This document shows positions 23,119 through 31,876 of a DNA stretch of 64,000 nt, one piece after another. How positions within the stretch are numbered: the first letter of the stretch is position 1; each line of letters opens with the position of its first letter. The notes beneath the pieces were generated by a model. The model saw nothing but the letters and a program-made list of their open reading frames with translations, was not told where the DNA came from and did no database searches. The position numbers were made by a program, and so were the translations under genes. The stretch comes from Sphingomonas sp. (GTDB lineage: Bacteria > Pseudomonadota > Alphaproteobacteria > Sphingomonadales > Sphingomonadaceae), in contig JAIELC010000027.1 of assembly GCA_019753375.1 (NCBI GenBank), positions 24,724 through 88,723 on the forward strand, given 5' to 3'.

Positions 23119-23663
23119 GTTACCGCCCGGAATTCGAAGCCGCCCTCCGCCTGCTCGCTCGAGCCAGCGAGGCAATGGTGGCACGCGGTTATCAACGCCC
23201 AATCCTTGTCGGCGGCGCGGCGGCAGAATTCTGGTCGACCAGCGCGGTCAGCACCGGCGATTTTGATCTCTGCACACCGCGCCAGTCCGAACTTGAGGAA
23301 GAATTGCAGCGTCTCGGTTTCGTCAAACCGTCCGGACCGGGTATGGCGACGCGGGGCTGGATACATCCTGATCTGGTTTTGGGTTTTGAAGTCGTTGCCG
23401 ACGTGCCGATGGACGGCACCGTCGATGCGGCGCGCATCCGCCTCGTTCAGCCTGTTGGTGAGACCGCGCTGTTCCGGGTGATTTCGGTTGAAGACCTGAT
23501 CGCCGATCGCATGGGCCAATATGCGTCCGGCACGGCGCGCGACCGGCTTGATCAGGCGCGCTTGCTGCTTGCTCTTCATCCCGATGCCGATCTGGAGTAT
23601 CTCGATCGGCGGATACGCGAAGAAAGCGATGGCGATTATGGCGTCAAGGACATGCAAGGCTGA
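23115..23663 (+). CDS. nucleotidyltransferase-fold protein (MNT/AbiEii-like)
   Basis: '[23 protein letters not shown]' resembles the GG..(S)T.D.D nucleotidyltransferase signature; GTG start overlaps uvrA TGA. Confidence 0.7.
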   Translation: MSYRPEFEAALRLLARASEAMVARGYQRPILVGGAAAEFWSTSAVSTGDFDLCTPRQSELEEELQRLGFVKPSGPGMATRGWIHPDLVLGFEVVADVPMDGTVDAARIRLVQPVGETALFRVISVEDLIADRMGQYASGTARDRLDQARLLLALHPDADLEYLDRRIREESDGDYGVKDMQG

Positions 23664-23835
23664 CGTTGCGGAGGGGCAGTTGCCAGTCATCGACATGGCA
23701 GCAATGGGTCAGCGCATCGCCGCGCGCAAAGCCGCTCTTGGCTTGCCCGATCTGCCCCGCAACAGCGGCAAGCGCCGCACGGCGAGCAAGCAGGCGTTGC
23801 TCAAAGCGATTGAGGATGCGGGTGGAGATTGGTGA
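23638..23835 (+). CDS. small hypothetical protein overlapping the end of the nucleotidyltransferase gene
   Basis: In-frame ORF with C-terminus '[38 protein letters not shown]'; real start uncertain (23638 or further downstream). Confidence 0.5.
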   Translation: MASRTCKADVAEGQLPVIDMAAMGQRIAARKAALGLPDLPRNSGKRRTASKQALLKAIEDAGGDW

Positions 23836-23860
23836 GTTTAGCAAGCTGGCACCCCAATTT

Positions 23861-24152
23861 CTCGATGAACCAACCACTGGCCTGCATTTCGAAGACGTCC
23901 GTAAACTCCTCGAAGTGCTCCACGCGCTGGTCGAACAGGGCAATACCGTGGTGGTGACCGACCATAATCGATGTCATCAAGACCGCCGACTGGGTGCTCG
24001 ATCTGGGGCCGGAAGGCGGCGTAAAGGGCGGCGAGGTTGTGGCCGAGGGGACGCCCGAACAAGTGGTCAAGGAACCCCGCAGCTTCACCGGCCAGTATCT
24101 GAAGCCGCTGTTGGAACGAAAGGCCTTAACGGCGCGGGCAGCGGTCGGATGA
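23861..24152 (+). pseudogene. truncated, frameshifted second copy of the uvrA 3' end
   Basis: Matches 22810-23088 with synonymous differences at its 5' end and a 2 nt deletion (CATAATCTCGATG to CATAATCGATG); after the indel it reads through its own uvrA-frame C-terminus '...[14 protein letters not shown]'. Confidence 0.93.
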
Positions 24153-24189
24153 AATTGACGCCTGCCGATACGCCCAGCAAGATGCGCGC

Positions 24190-24408
24190 ATGACAGCGCG
24201 CGTGGTTATCGATCCGGAAGTATGCGGCGGTCGGCAGATCGTCGCTGGCACACGCATGCGGGTCAGCGACGTGCTCGATGCGTTAGCGTCATCCGTCAGC
24301 ATGGAGGAATTGCTCGGCGATTTTCCATATCTGACGCGCGAAGATGTCATCGCTTGCCTTACCTATGGCGCCCGCGCGGTTGATCATGCGGTGGTGCAAG
24401 CCGCCTGA
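24190..24408 (+). CDS. DUF433 domain-containing protein (putative antitoxin)
   Basis: '[56 protein letters not shown]' is typical DUF433. Confidence 0.88.
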   Translation: MTARVVIDPEVCGGRQIVAGTRMRVSDVLDALASSVSMEELLGDFPYLTREDVIACLTYGARAVDHAVVQAA

Positions 24409-24521
24409 TGCGGTTGCTGGTCGATGCCCAGCTTCCGCTTCACCGATGCCACCGTGATCATCCGCGCCTCTACCAAACGCGCGTGGCTTTTGCGCGTGGA
24501 CCTAAGGCGATCCCGCCTTCA
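24408..24521 (+). pseudogene. truncated DUF5615 (PIN-like) toxin start joined to a fragment of the SRAP gene
   Basis: Starts [10 protein letters not shown] (DUF5615 N-terminus), then similarity is lost at a 47 bp segment matching 25269-25315. Confidence 0.65.
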
Positions 24522-24800
24522 TTACAGGCCCACGGCCTTGCGCAGCGCCTCGTTCATCCGTCCCTGCCAGCCCGGCCCACCCTCCCGGAATTTGGCGATT
24601 ACATCAGGGTCAACCCGTAACGTCACCTGCTGCTTCGCCACGCCGCGGATCGGCGGGCGGCCCGCCGTGCGCCACGCGCCGGGGCGGATGACCTGATCGC
24701 CGACGCGCACTTCGGCGCTGTCGAACATCTCCTGAGTCCATTCGGGCGCGTCGTCGGGGTCAACCCAGCCGCTGGCCAAACCAGCTTTGTTCTCGCTCAT
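24522..24800 (-). CDS. brnA: BrnA family antitoxin
   Basis: 'TAGRPPIRGVAKQQVTLRVDPDVIAKFREGGPGWQGRMNEALRKAV' typical BrnA; overlaps the end of brnT. Confidence 0.88.
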   Translation of the reverse strand: MSENKAGLASGWVDPDDAPEWTQEMFDSAEVRVGDQVIRPGAWRTAGRPPIRGVAKQQVTLRVDPDVIAKFREGGPGWQGRMNEALRKAVGL

Positions 24801-25032
24801 TGCATTTCCTCATCGAAATAACGCGACGACCGGTTTTGGTCTCCGCCCACACTACCATCACCAGTCGTTCGTCGAGCAGGCCAAAAGTCTGGAACCGGGC
24901 TTCCGCATAATCGAACCGGTCATCCGGTTGCGTATAGGTCAGCCCCGCGAACAGCCGCGGCGCATCGGCGAAATCCAGACCGCGCTCGGACAACGTCTTC
25001 TTGCGCTTGGCAGGGTCGAAACTGATCTCCAC
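24760..25032 (-). CDS. brnT: BrnT family toxin
   Basis: 'ISFDPAKRKKTLSERGLDFADAPRLF...RVISMRKCNEREQ' typical BrnT. Confidence 0.9.
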   Translation of the reverse strand: MEISFDPAKRKKTLSERGLDFADAPRLFAGLTYTQPDDRFDYAEARFQTFGLLDERLVMVVWAETKTGRRVISMRKCNEREQSWFGQRLG

Positions 25033-25040
25033 ATGCCTGA

Positions 25041-25069
25041 ATATGTAGTTACGGAATTAGACTTGTCAA
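25041..25069 (-). promoter_or_regulatory. sigma70-like promoter for brnTA
   Basis: Minus strand TTGACA-N17-ACATAT directly upstream of brnT. Confidence 0.5.
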
Positions 25070-25159
25070 TTCTCGGGGCCTGACGGCGCTTTGGCGACGC
25101 CGCCCGACGCCGGGCTTGAGCCTCGATTGTGCCGCGCAAAATCGTTAGGCTGCCCGGTC

Positions 25160-25816
25160 ATGTGCAATGAAGCTGCTCGCCGCATCGCTCTGGGTCAGCT
25201 CCGCGATGATTGGTCGCAACTGAAGATCCCGCTGCGTTTTCCGGAGGGCGCGCCCAACATGGCGCCCTTGCCCAGCATCCGCATCACCGATGCCACCGTG
25301 ATCATCCGCGCCTCTGCCGAAGGCGCGGCCCCCGGCGTTGGGCTTGGCGCTGGCACCGGGCTTGCCGCCGAACTCGTCTCACGGCGGTGGAGCTGGCCGA
25401 TGGGCGGCAAAATGGGCAGCAAGCCGCTGTATAACTACCGCAGCGAGGGGCGCAGCTTTGCCAATAGCGCGACCGGCGGGCGCTGCCTGATCCCGGTGGA
25501 TGGTTTTTATGAATTCACCGCGCCCGTTGATCCGGCGCAGAAGCGCAAGACCAAATGGATCTTCACCCCCGCGCCCAATGGTCCGCTAGCGGGTGACTAT
25601 CTGTGCATCGCCGGGCTGTGGCGCGCCGATGCGGCGGTGGGGGAAGCCTTTACGATGCTCACCTGTGATCCCGGCCCCGATGTCGCGCCCTATCATGCGC
25701 GGCAAGTGGTGCTGATGCCGCGCGCGCATTGGGGCGACTGGATTGGTGGGGTGGTGCCCTCTGCCGATCTTATCGCACCGGCGGCGGCGGGGTCGTTGCT
25801 GGTCGCGCGGGTGTAA
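25160..25816 (+). CDS. SRAP domain-containing protein (YedK/HMCES-like)
   Basis: Catalytic M-C-N N-terminus, 'NYRSEGRSFANSATGGRCLIPVDGFYEF', 'PYHARQVVLMP'. Confidence 0.93.
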   Translation: MCNEAARRIALGQLRDDWSQLKIPLRFPEGAPNMAPLPSIRITDATVIIRASAEGAAPGVGLGAGTGLAAELVSRRWSWPMGGKMGSKPLYNYRSEGRSFANSATGGRCLIPVDGFYEFTAPVDPAQKRKTKWIFTPAPNGPLAGDYLCIAGLWRADAAVGEAFTMLTCDPGPDVAPYHARQVVLMPRAHWGDWIGGVVPSADLIAPAAAGSLLVARV

Positions 25817-25983
25817 GGCGCGAGAGAAGGCGCAGGGTTTTTCAGCGCGGGCGATGGCGCGCTGGCGTCGGCAGGACAAAGAAATGCCCCGGCGGTGCGA
25901 CACGGGGGGGTGTGCGCCGCCGGGGCCTTCTGATGGCCGAAGGGGATCTTGCCACCAGGAACCGGATTTAGGGGAAGACGCGA

Positions 25984-26310
25984 TCAGTGCGGCTTGGCTT
26001 TCGACGCGTCGTCATGGTTCATCATCGCATTATCGGTGTGCACCGAATCGCCTGCCTGCATTGCGTCGCCGGCCTTCATCGCGCCATCGCTGTGCATCGC
26101 ATCGCCTGCGTGCATCGAATCGGCGTGCGCCATGTCGTGCGCCTTGCACTTGGCATCTTTGGCGGCAGCAGCGGGGCTCAATTTGGCGCAATGCGCCTTG
26201 ATGGCGGCGGCTTGCTGGGCGGTGTGGGCGGCGGTGTGGCTGGCAAAGCCGGGGGCGCCGATGATCATGCTAAGCGACAGGGCGGCGGTAGAAAAAAGCG
26301 CGCGGGTCAT
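25984..26310 (-). CDS. secreted Met/His/Asp-repeat hypothetical protein
   Basis: Signal peptide MTRALFSTAALSLSMIIGAPGFA; C-terminal repeats HADSMHAGDAMHSDGAMKAGDAMQAGDSVHTDNAMMNHDD. Confidence 0.7.
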   Translation of the reverse strand: MTRALFSTAALSLSMIIGAPGFASHTAAHTAQQAAAIKAHCAKLSPAAAAKDAKCKAHDMAHADSMHAGDAMHSDGAMKAGDAMQAGDSVHTDNAMMNHDDASKAKPH

Positions 26311-26587
26311 GGCAATCTCTCCTGGATTGGCCGGACTGCATGGCCCGACATCCGCCATTCGCTCGCGCGCGCGGATTGGTTACACGGCGGTGTGCCGCGC
26401 GCGCGCCTTTTTTGCCGGGCAGGGGCGGTCTATTTGCTAAATCACCACAAAAGGCGCATAGCGCACTCGCTACAGTCGCAAATCGACGGTCTCTGGCGCT
26501 TTGCGGCTCCTCTTTCCTTCTTTCCCTGCTGCCAAGGCACCGGGCGTTCCGGTCGTCGGCACGCCCCCCAACGAAGAAGGAATGGTT

Positions 26588-26800
26588 ATGGCTATCACGG
26601 GCACCGTGAAGTTTTTCAACGCCGACAAGGGCTATGGTTTTATCGCGCCCGATGGCGGCGGCAATGATGCCTTTGTGCACATCACCGCAGTAGAGCGCGC
26701 TGGCCTCACCACGCTACGTCAGGATCAGCGCGTGACGTACGAGCTGGAAGAAGACAAGCGCGGCAAGATGGCGGCGGCCAATTTGTCGGCAATCGACTAA
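26588..26800 (+). CDS. cold shock domain protein
   Basis: 'GTVKFFNADKGYGFIAPDGGGNDAFVHITAVERAG'. Confidence 0.95.
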   Translation: MAITGTVKFFNADKGYGFIAPDGGGNDAFVHITAVERAGLTTLRQDQRVTYELEEDKRGKMAAANLSAID

Positions 26801-26923
26801 GCAATCATCGGCCGGTCTGATGATCGGCTGACTGATCTGCCGTTACCGGCGCCCCGACCTTTTCGCACGACGGATGGTCGGGGCGTCGTTCGCTCCTCTC
26901 AAGATACCAGGAAGGACCGCCGG

Positions 26924-27214
26924 ATGAGCAACGACGCCGCCTTCTACCGCGCTCGCGCCGAAGCCGAGCAGGCCAATGCGCAGGCCGCCACGCTGGACAA
27001 TGTCCGCGATCGCTGCACGCGCGCCGCCCATGCGTGGGAACAAATGGCCGAACGCGCCGAACAGACACGAGACCAGCGCCTGGTTCGCGAAGGCGCCGCT
27101 GCGCGCGCGCGGGTCGATGCGCTGCTAGATACCGAAATGGCGGCGGCGACCGCGGCTGATGAGACCGCCTCGGTCGATCATGAATGGCCCGAAAGCGCCC
27201 ACGCCGACGGCTGA
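26924..27214 (+). CDS. hypothetical protein
   Basis: MSNDAAFYRARAEAEQANAQAATLDNVRDRCTRAAHAWEQMAERAE..., coiled-coil-like. Confidence 0.7.
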   Translation: MSNDAAFYRARAEAEQANAQAATLDNVRDRCTRAAHAWEQMAERAEQTRDQRLVREGAAARARVDALLDTEMAAATAADETASVDHEWPESAHADG

Positions 27215-27321
27215 CCATTGGGTGGCGGCGCGCAGGCGGGCGTTCCTGCTGCGCTCCGTCCATGCAACCAATTGGGTTGGTCGCGCATTGATCCTGTATC
27301 GCAATGACCAGGAGAAAAACG

Positions 27322-27726
27322 ATGCGCGTCCTTGCCTTGGGGATGCTGGCGGCTGCCTGCACGCTGACCGGCTGTGCCACCGATGATGGCGGGCGGCCCG
27401 GCTATGCCAGCTATCGCCACTATGATTATAACCGGCCCGACCCGCACTATAACGGCTATTATGCCGATCATTATTACCGCGACGACACGTCCTATCGCGA
27501 ACGCCGTTTGCGCCGGAATGACCGCGTCTATCGCGGCCAGGACGGCCGCTATTATTGCCGCCGCTCAGATGGCACCACCGGCCTCATCGTCGGCGGTATT
27601 GCAGGCGGTTTGCTGGGCAATGTCATCGCACCCGGTGGCTCCAAGACCCTCGGCACCTTGCTGGGTGCGGCTGGCGGCGCGGCGATTGGCAATGCTGTCG
27701 ACAAGGATCAGGTGACATGCCGGTAA
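27322..27726 (+). CDS. glycine zipper 2TM domain lipoprotein
   Basis: Lipobox LTGC; 'GLIVGGIAGGLLGNVIAPGGSKTLGTLLGAAGGAAIG'. Confidence 0.82.
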   Translation: MRVLALGMLAAACTLTGCATDDGGRPGYASYRHYDYNRPDPHYNGYYADHYYRDDTSYRERRLRRNDRVYRGQDGRYYCRRSDGTTGLIVGGIAGGLLGNVIAPGGSKTLGTLLGAAGGAAIGNAVDKDQVTCR

Positions 27727-27735
27727 TCTAATTGA

Positions 27736-28749
27736 TCAGCGCAGCGGCTTGCCTGAGTCCTTCCATTTGTCGAGGATCTGGCTGTCCGCTGCGTTGGCGC
27801 CGGGTGCGGTGTCCCCGGGCTGGTTGGCCGGCCCGGGCGCCGGCGGCGTTAAGGTTCGAGCCGCATTGTCCGCATAATCGTTCGCAGCAAGGCTGCTGGT
27901 CGGGATCGCGGTCATCATAAAGGCGGCCAATGTCCGCTGATCGCCTGGCCCTGCCGGATTGGACGGGCGGGGATGGGGGCCGGGTTCTGGTTCGCCCCCG
28001 CGATAGACCTGGCGAAATGCCTGGGGTGTTCCCCAAAATCCCTGCCACCGGTGAAAAAAATGCGCGCCGATCGCGGCCGTCATCACCATGTGCCGGTTCC
28101 ACGCCGGGGTGACGGCATAGGTGTGATAGTGCGTCGCCATGCCAACCGGGGCATAGACATATCCCGATAGGGCATCGGCCGCGACCCCGGCGGCGCGCAG
28201 CCATAAAGCCCGGTTACGCGCCCGCGCCATCGATCCGTCGCACGCATAGGAAAACTGGCAGCCGGCATGGTCGCTGCCCTGATAGATGACGCCACAGACG
28301 GTTGCCGGAAACGCCGGGTGGCGGACCCGGTTCAGGATCACCTGCGCAACCGCGCGCTGGCCGCCGTCGGGCTCGTTCGCGGCTTCAAAATAAATGGCGT
28401 CGGTCAGGCAACTCAGCGCTCTTGCGCGGTCAGTTACAGAGGCGGCGCGCATGGAAAAGGGCGGTGCCGGATGGATGCTGGCATCGGCGGGCAGTCGATC
28501 GGCGCCATCGCTGCTGCCCGGGGCTGCTGCGTGTCCGGCATCGGTCGCATAGAAGGAGGCCGCGCCGGGAAAATGATCCTCAGCTTCATAACCGCGCAAG
28601 GGGGATGCGCTCCCTTCGGCGGCAATTGGGTGGGCGATGATCGCACGAATGGCGGCCTGCGCAGAATAGCCGACACCGGCCAGCACCGGCAGGGCGATCA
28701 GCCAAACCCGCATCCGTTGCAACGTGCGCTGTTGCTGCAAAAACACCAT
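27736..28749 (-). CDS. cell wall hydrolase (SleB-like)
   Basis: 'LTDAIYFEAANEPDGGQRAVAQVILNRVRHPAFPATVCGVIYQGSDHAGCQFSYACDG'. Confidence 0.9.
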   Translation of the reverse strand: MVFLQQQRTLQRMRVWLIALPVLAGVGYSAQAAIRAIIAHPIAAEGSASPLRGYEAEDHFPGAASFYATDAGHAAAPGSSDGADRLPADASIHPAPPFSMRAASVTDRARALSCLTDAIYFEAANEPDGGQRAVAQVILNRVRHPAFPATVCGVIYQGSDHAGCQFSYACDGSMARARNRALWLRAAGVAADALSGYVYAPVGMATHYHTYAVTPAWNRHMVMTAAIGAHFFHRWQGFWGTPQAFRQVYRGGEPEPGPHPRPSNPAGPGDQRTLAAFMMTAIPTSSLAANDYADNAARTLTPPAPGPANQPGDTAPGANAADSQILDKWKDSGKPLR

Positions 28750-28903
28750 CTACCGCTCCACCACGGCTCCAACACGCCGCTGAACGGTCAGGCGATAGCC
28801 GATTCCAACGGGGCCCGCGCCACCGCATTTCGGCGTGTCCCACCACGAAACGGTTGATGGTTAACGTCGTTCGTGGTGGCCCGTATTGCCCCGACAGGCG
28901 CGC

Positions 28904-31777
28904 TCACTTCATGGTCGGGCTGTCCAGATCAAGGCTGCTGGCGGGAATGACTTCCAGTCCCGGATAGGCCTTGCGCAGGTCATCGACGAACAATTTGGAA
29001 TCGCCCACCACCACAATGCTGGCTTGCGATGGATCGAGCAGCCGGGCCGCTGCCGCCTGCACCTGATCGGGCGTCACGCCTTCGATCGACGGCGTAAACG
29101 CCTGTATTTCGGTCAGCGGCACACCGGTGGTCACATAGCTGCCAATGATTCCCGCAATGCCCCCGTTGGTCTCTGCGGCCCTGCCAAAGCCGCCAATCAG
29201 CACGGCCTTGCGCGTTTCGAGTTCGGCGGCCGAGGTCGGTTCCGTCCCAAGCTTCTTCATCTCGCCGACGATCAACGCAACGACTTCGGTCGCCGATGGG
29301 TTCTTGGTCTGCGTGCTGGCCGAAAACGGGCCGGGTTGCCGGCGCGCATCAAGTCGACTGCCCGCCCCATAGGACAGCCCGCGCTTCACGCGAATTTCCT
29401 GATTCAGGCGCGATGAATAGCCGCCACCCAACGTCGCATTGGCAACCGCCGCCGGATAATAATCGGGATTGCTGCGGGCGATTCCTGCGCGGGCGACAAC
29501 CACGCCGGCCTGTCCGGCGCCGGGGAAATCAACGACAATCACGCGCGGCGCTGCGGTGGTCGTGGCGCCTGCCGCTGGCATTGTCCCCGATCCGGCTTTC
29601 CAGCTCCCGAAATTGGCGTCGGCCAGCGTCCTGGCCTGGGAAAGCGTAACGTCGCCGACCATGACCAATGTTGCCTGGTCGGGCCGCCAGCTCGCCGCGT
29701 AGTTTTTGACAACGTCGTTCCGTGTTATCGCAGCCAGCGATTTTGGGGTACCCGAAAGCAAATGCCCATAGCCGCCATTGCCGAACACCGCGCGCTGGGC
29801 GACAAACGACGACAGTCGGGCCGGGTCCTTCAATTCAACGCCTACCGCGTCGATCGCCTGGGTTCTCGCGCGATCAATCTCGTCCTGGGCAAAGGCCGGA
29901 TGCTGGGTAACATCGGCAAGGATCGCGATCGCTTTTGCGGCTTGATCGGATTTCACCCCGACATCGACCGAGCTTGAATCCCAGCCTGCATCGCTGCTGA
30001 TCGATCCGCCCAATGATTCAATTTCCTGGGCAATCCGGGTTGCAGAGCGGGTCGCGGTGCCTTTGGTCATCAGCGTTGCCGCAAGGTTGCCAAGACCGGC
30101 GCGATCAAGGGGATCGGCAGCACCACCACTTGGGACAATCACCGACGCGGTCACCAGCGGCAGATCGTGCTTTTCGACCACGATTACCCGCAGGCCATTG
30201 GCCAATCTGGTCTCAACCGGCGTCGGCAGTTGCGCCGAGATGGCGGCGCCGGGCGGGGGCGGCAGCACACGGTCGGCTGGCGCCGCCGGGGTTACGATCT
30301 CGATGTTGCCCGGGGCCTTCAGGTCGGCAACGGCAACCGTCGGCGCAATTGTGATCTTGTCGCCCTTGGCGGTATCGGCTTCGGTGGCGGCGGGCAAATA
30401 GCGGATCGTCGCTGCGCCATTTTCGACCAGATATTTGCGCGCGACCCGCTGGATATCGGCGGCCGTTACAGCGTTGATCTCGCTGAGCTGGCGGTCCGCT
30501 GCCTCTGCATCGCCATCGATGATCACCGCCTGGGCGATGCTGGATGCCTTGCCGTCGGCGGTTTCGCGCGACCGCAACGTGCCGGTTAGTATCTCGTTCT
30601 TGGCTTCGTTCAGTTCGGCCACCGACACCGGCGTTGTCCGCAGCCGGGCCAGTTCCTTCCTGAGTGCAGCCTCGCCGGCGTCGACCGATTTCCCGCCTGC
30701 CAGGATGACATACGCAGCAAGCGCCCCGGTCGACTGTTTGGAATCCAGAAACGTGCCCGCGCTCTGGGCAACCTGGTCGCGGTAGACAAGGGATTCGTAC
30801 AGACGGCTGCTTTCGCCCGCGGACAATATTGCGTTGAGCACGGCGAGCGGTGCGGAATCCGGGTCGCTATCCGCCGGGATTGCGAAACTCATGAGCACCG
30901 CCGGCAACGGCGTATTCTGTTCATACACCGTCTTGCTGACCGGTGTCTTGCGCGCCGGCTCGGTCGCCGTCACGCGCGGGATCGGGCGATCGGGCCGTTT
31001 GATGGGCGCAAAATATTTGTCCACCCAGCTGTCGAGCTCTGCCGGGTTAAAATTGCCCGCGACGACGAGCACGGCATTATCGGGCCGGTAATAGGTGGCA
31101 TGAAACGCGCGGACATCGTCGATCGATGCCGCTTCCAGATCCTCGATGCTCCCAATCCCGGGACGTGCATAGGGATGGGTCGAATAGCTGATTTCAGGAA
31201 AATAGAGGTAGAAGAGTTTGCCATAGGGCTGGGCGAGCACGCGCAGTCGCAGCTCTTCTTTCACCACATCGCGTTCAGAGGCAAAACTCTTGGGATCGAC
31301 CACCAGGCTCGACATCCGCTCTGCTTCAGCAAACAACAGGCGCTCAAGGTGATTGGCCGGAATGGTCTGATAATAGTTGGTATAATCATCATTGGTCGAC
31401 GCATTGTTGAATCCGCCAACGTCCTCGGTCAGCCGGTCAAACGCCTCATCGGGCAGGTTCCGGGTTGCCTTGAACATCAGGTGTTCAAACATATGGGCAA
31501 AGCCGGATTTGCCCTTCGGATCATTTTTTGATCCGACATTATACCAGACCTGTACCGAGACCGTTGCCGTGCCGGTGTCTCGCACCGCATAGACCTTCAG
31601 TCCGTTTGGCAGCGTGCGTTCGGTATAGGCAAGCGGCTTGACCAGCGGCTTGACCGGTTGCTTGACCAGTGGCGGGATCGCGGCCTTTGGCGCAGACTTT
31701 TTGGCGGGCGCGGCGATGGCGGGGGCGAACGGCAGGGCGGCAGCGCCCAGCATCAGGGCGGCACGGGTAAGGCGCAT
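28904..31777 (-). CDS. M16 family metallopeptidase (two-domain)
   Basis: Zinc motif 'GFAHMFEHLMFKATRN' (HxxEH), duplicated M16 architecture. Confidence 0.95.
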   Translation of the reverse strand: MRLTRAALMLGAAALPFAPAIAAPAKKSAPKAAIPPLVKQPVKPLVKPLAYTERTLPNGLKVYAVRDTGTATVSVQVWYNVGSKNDPKGKSGFAHMFEHLMFKATRNLPDEAFDRLTEDVGGFNNASTNDDYTNYYQTIPANHLERLLFAEAERMSSLVVDPKSFASERDVVKEELRLRVLAQPYGKLFYLYFPEISYSTHPYARPGIGSIEDLEAASIDDVRAFHATYYRPDNAVLVVAGNFNPAELDSWVDKYFAPIKRPDRPIPRVTATEPARKTPVSKTVYEQNTPLPAVLMSFAIPADSDPDSAPLAVLNAILSAGESSRLYESLVYRDQVAQSAGTFLDSKQSTGALAAYVILAGGKSVDAGEAALRKELARLRTTPVSVAELNEAKNEILTGTLRSRETADGKASSIAQAVIIDGDAEAADRQLSEINAVTAADIQRVARKYLVENGAATIRYLPAATEADTAKGDKITIAPTVAVADLKAPGNIEIVTPAAPADRVLPPPPGAAISAQLPTPVETRLANGLRVIVVEKHDLPLVTASVIVPSGGAADPLDRAGLGNLAATLMTKGTATRSATRIAQEIESLGGSISSDAGWDSSSVDVGVKSDQAAKAIAILADVTQHPAFAQDEIDRARTQAIDAVGVELKDPARLSSFVAQRAVFGNGGYGHLLSGTPKSLAAITRNDVVKNYAASWRPDQATLVMVGDVTLSQARTLADANFGSWKAGSGTMPAAGATTTAAPRVIVVDFPGAGQAGVVVARAGIARSNPDYYPAAVANATLGGGYSSRLNQEIRVKRGLSYGAGSRLDARRQPGPFSASTQTKNPSATEVVALIVGEMKKLGTEPTSAAELETRKAVLIGGFGRAAETNGGIAGIIGSYVTTGVPLTEIQAFTPSIEGVTPDQVQAAAARLLDPSQASIVVVGDSKLFVDDLRKAYPGLEVIPASSLDLDSPTMK

Positions 31778-31876
31778 CTAGGAAAGCTCCGCTAGATCGT
31801 TGGAATGGCCGGCAGGGTGGCCGGGTGCATCAGGCGAGTCAATCGGGCCATTGGCATGGCCGGCAGCCAAAGGTGG

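Noticed and set aside
22810-24137. Direct repeats considered as transposon or CRISPR repeats
   Set aside because: The repeated sequence is clearly uvrA coding sequence, with no transposase, terminal inverted repeats or spacer periodicity.
23666-24193. 175-aa ORF spanning the small ORF and the uvrA fragment
   Set aside because: It is a chimeric frame created by the 2 nt deletion in the duplicated uvrA 3' end, not a genuine fusion gene.
24189-24620. 70- and 90-aa ORFs after DUF433 as an intact toxin
   Set aside because: Only the first ~10 residues resemble DUF5615; the rest derives from an SRAP-like patch and the reverse of brnA.
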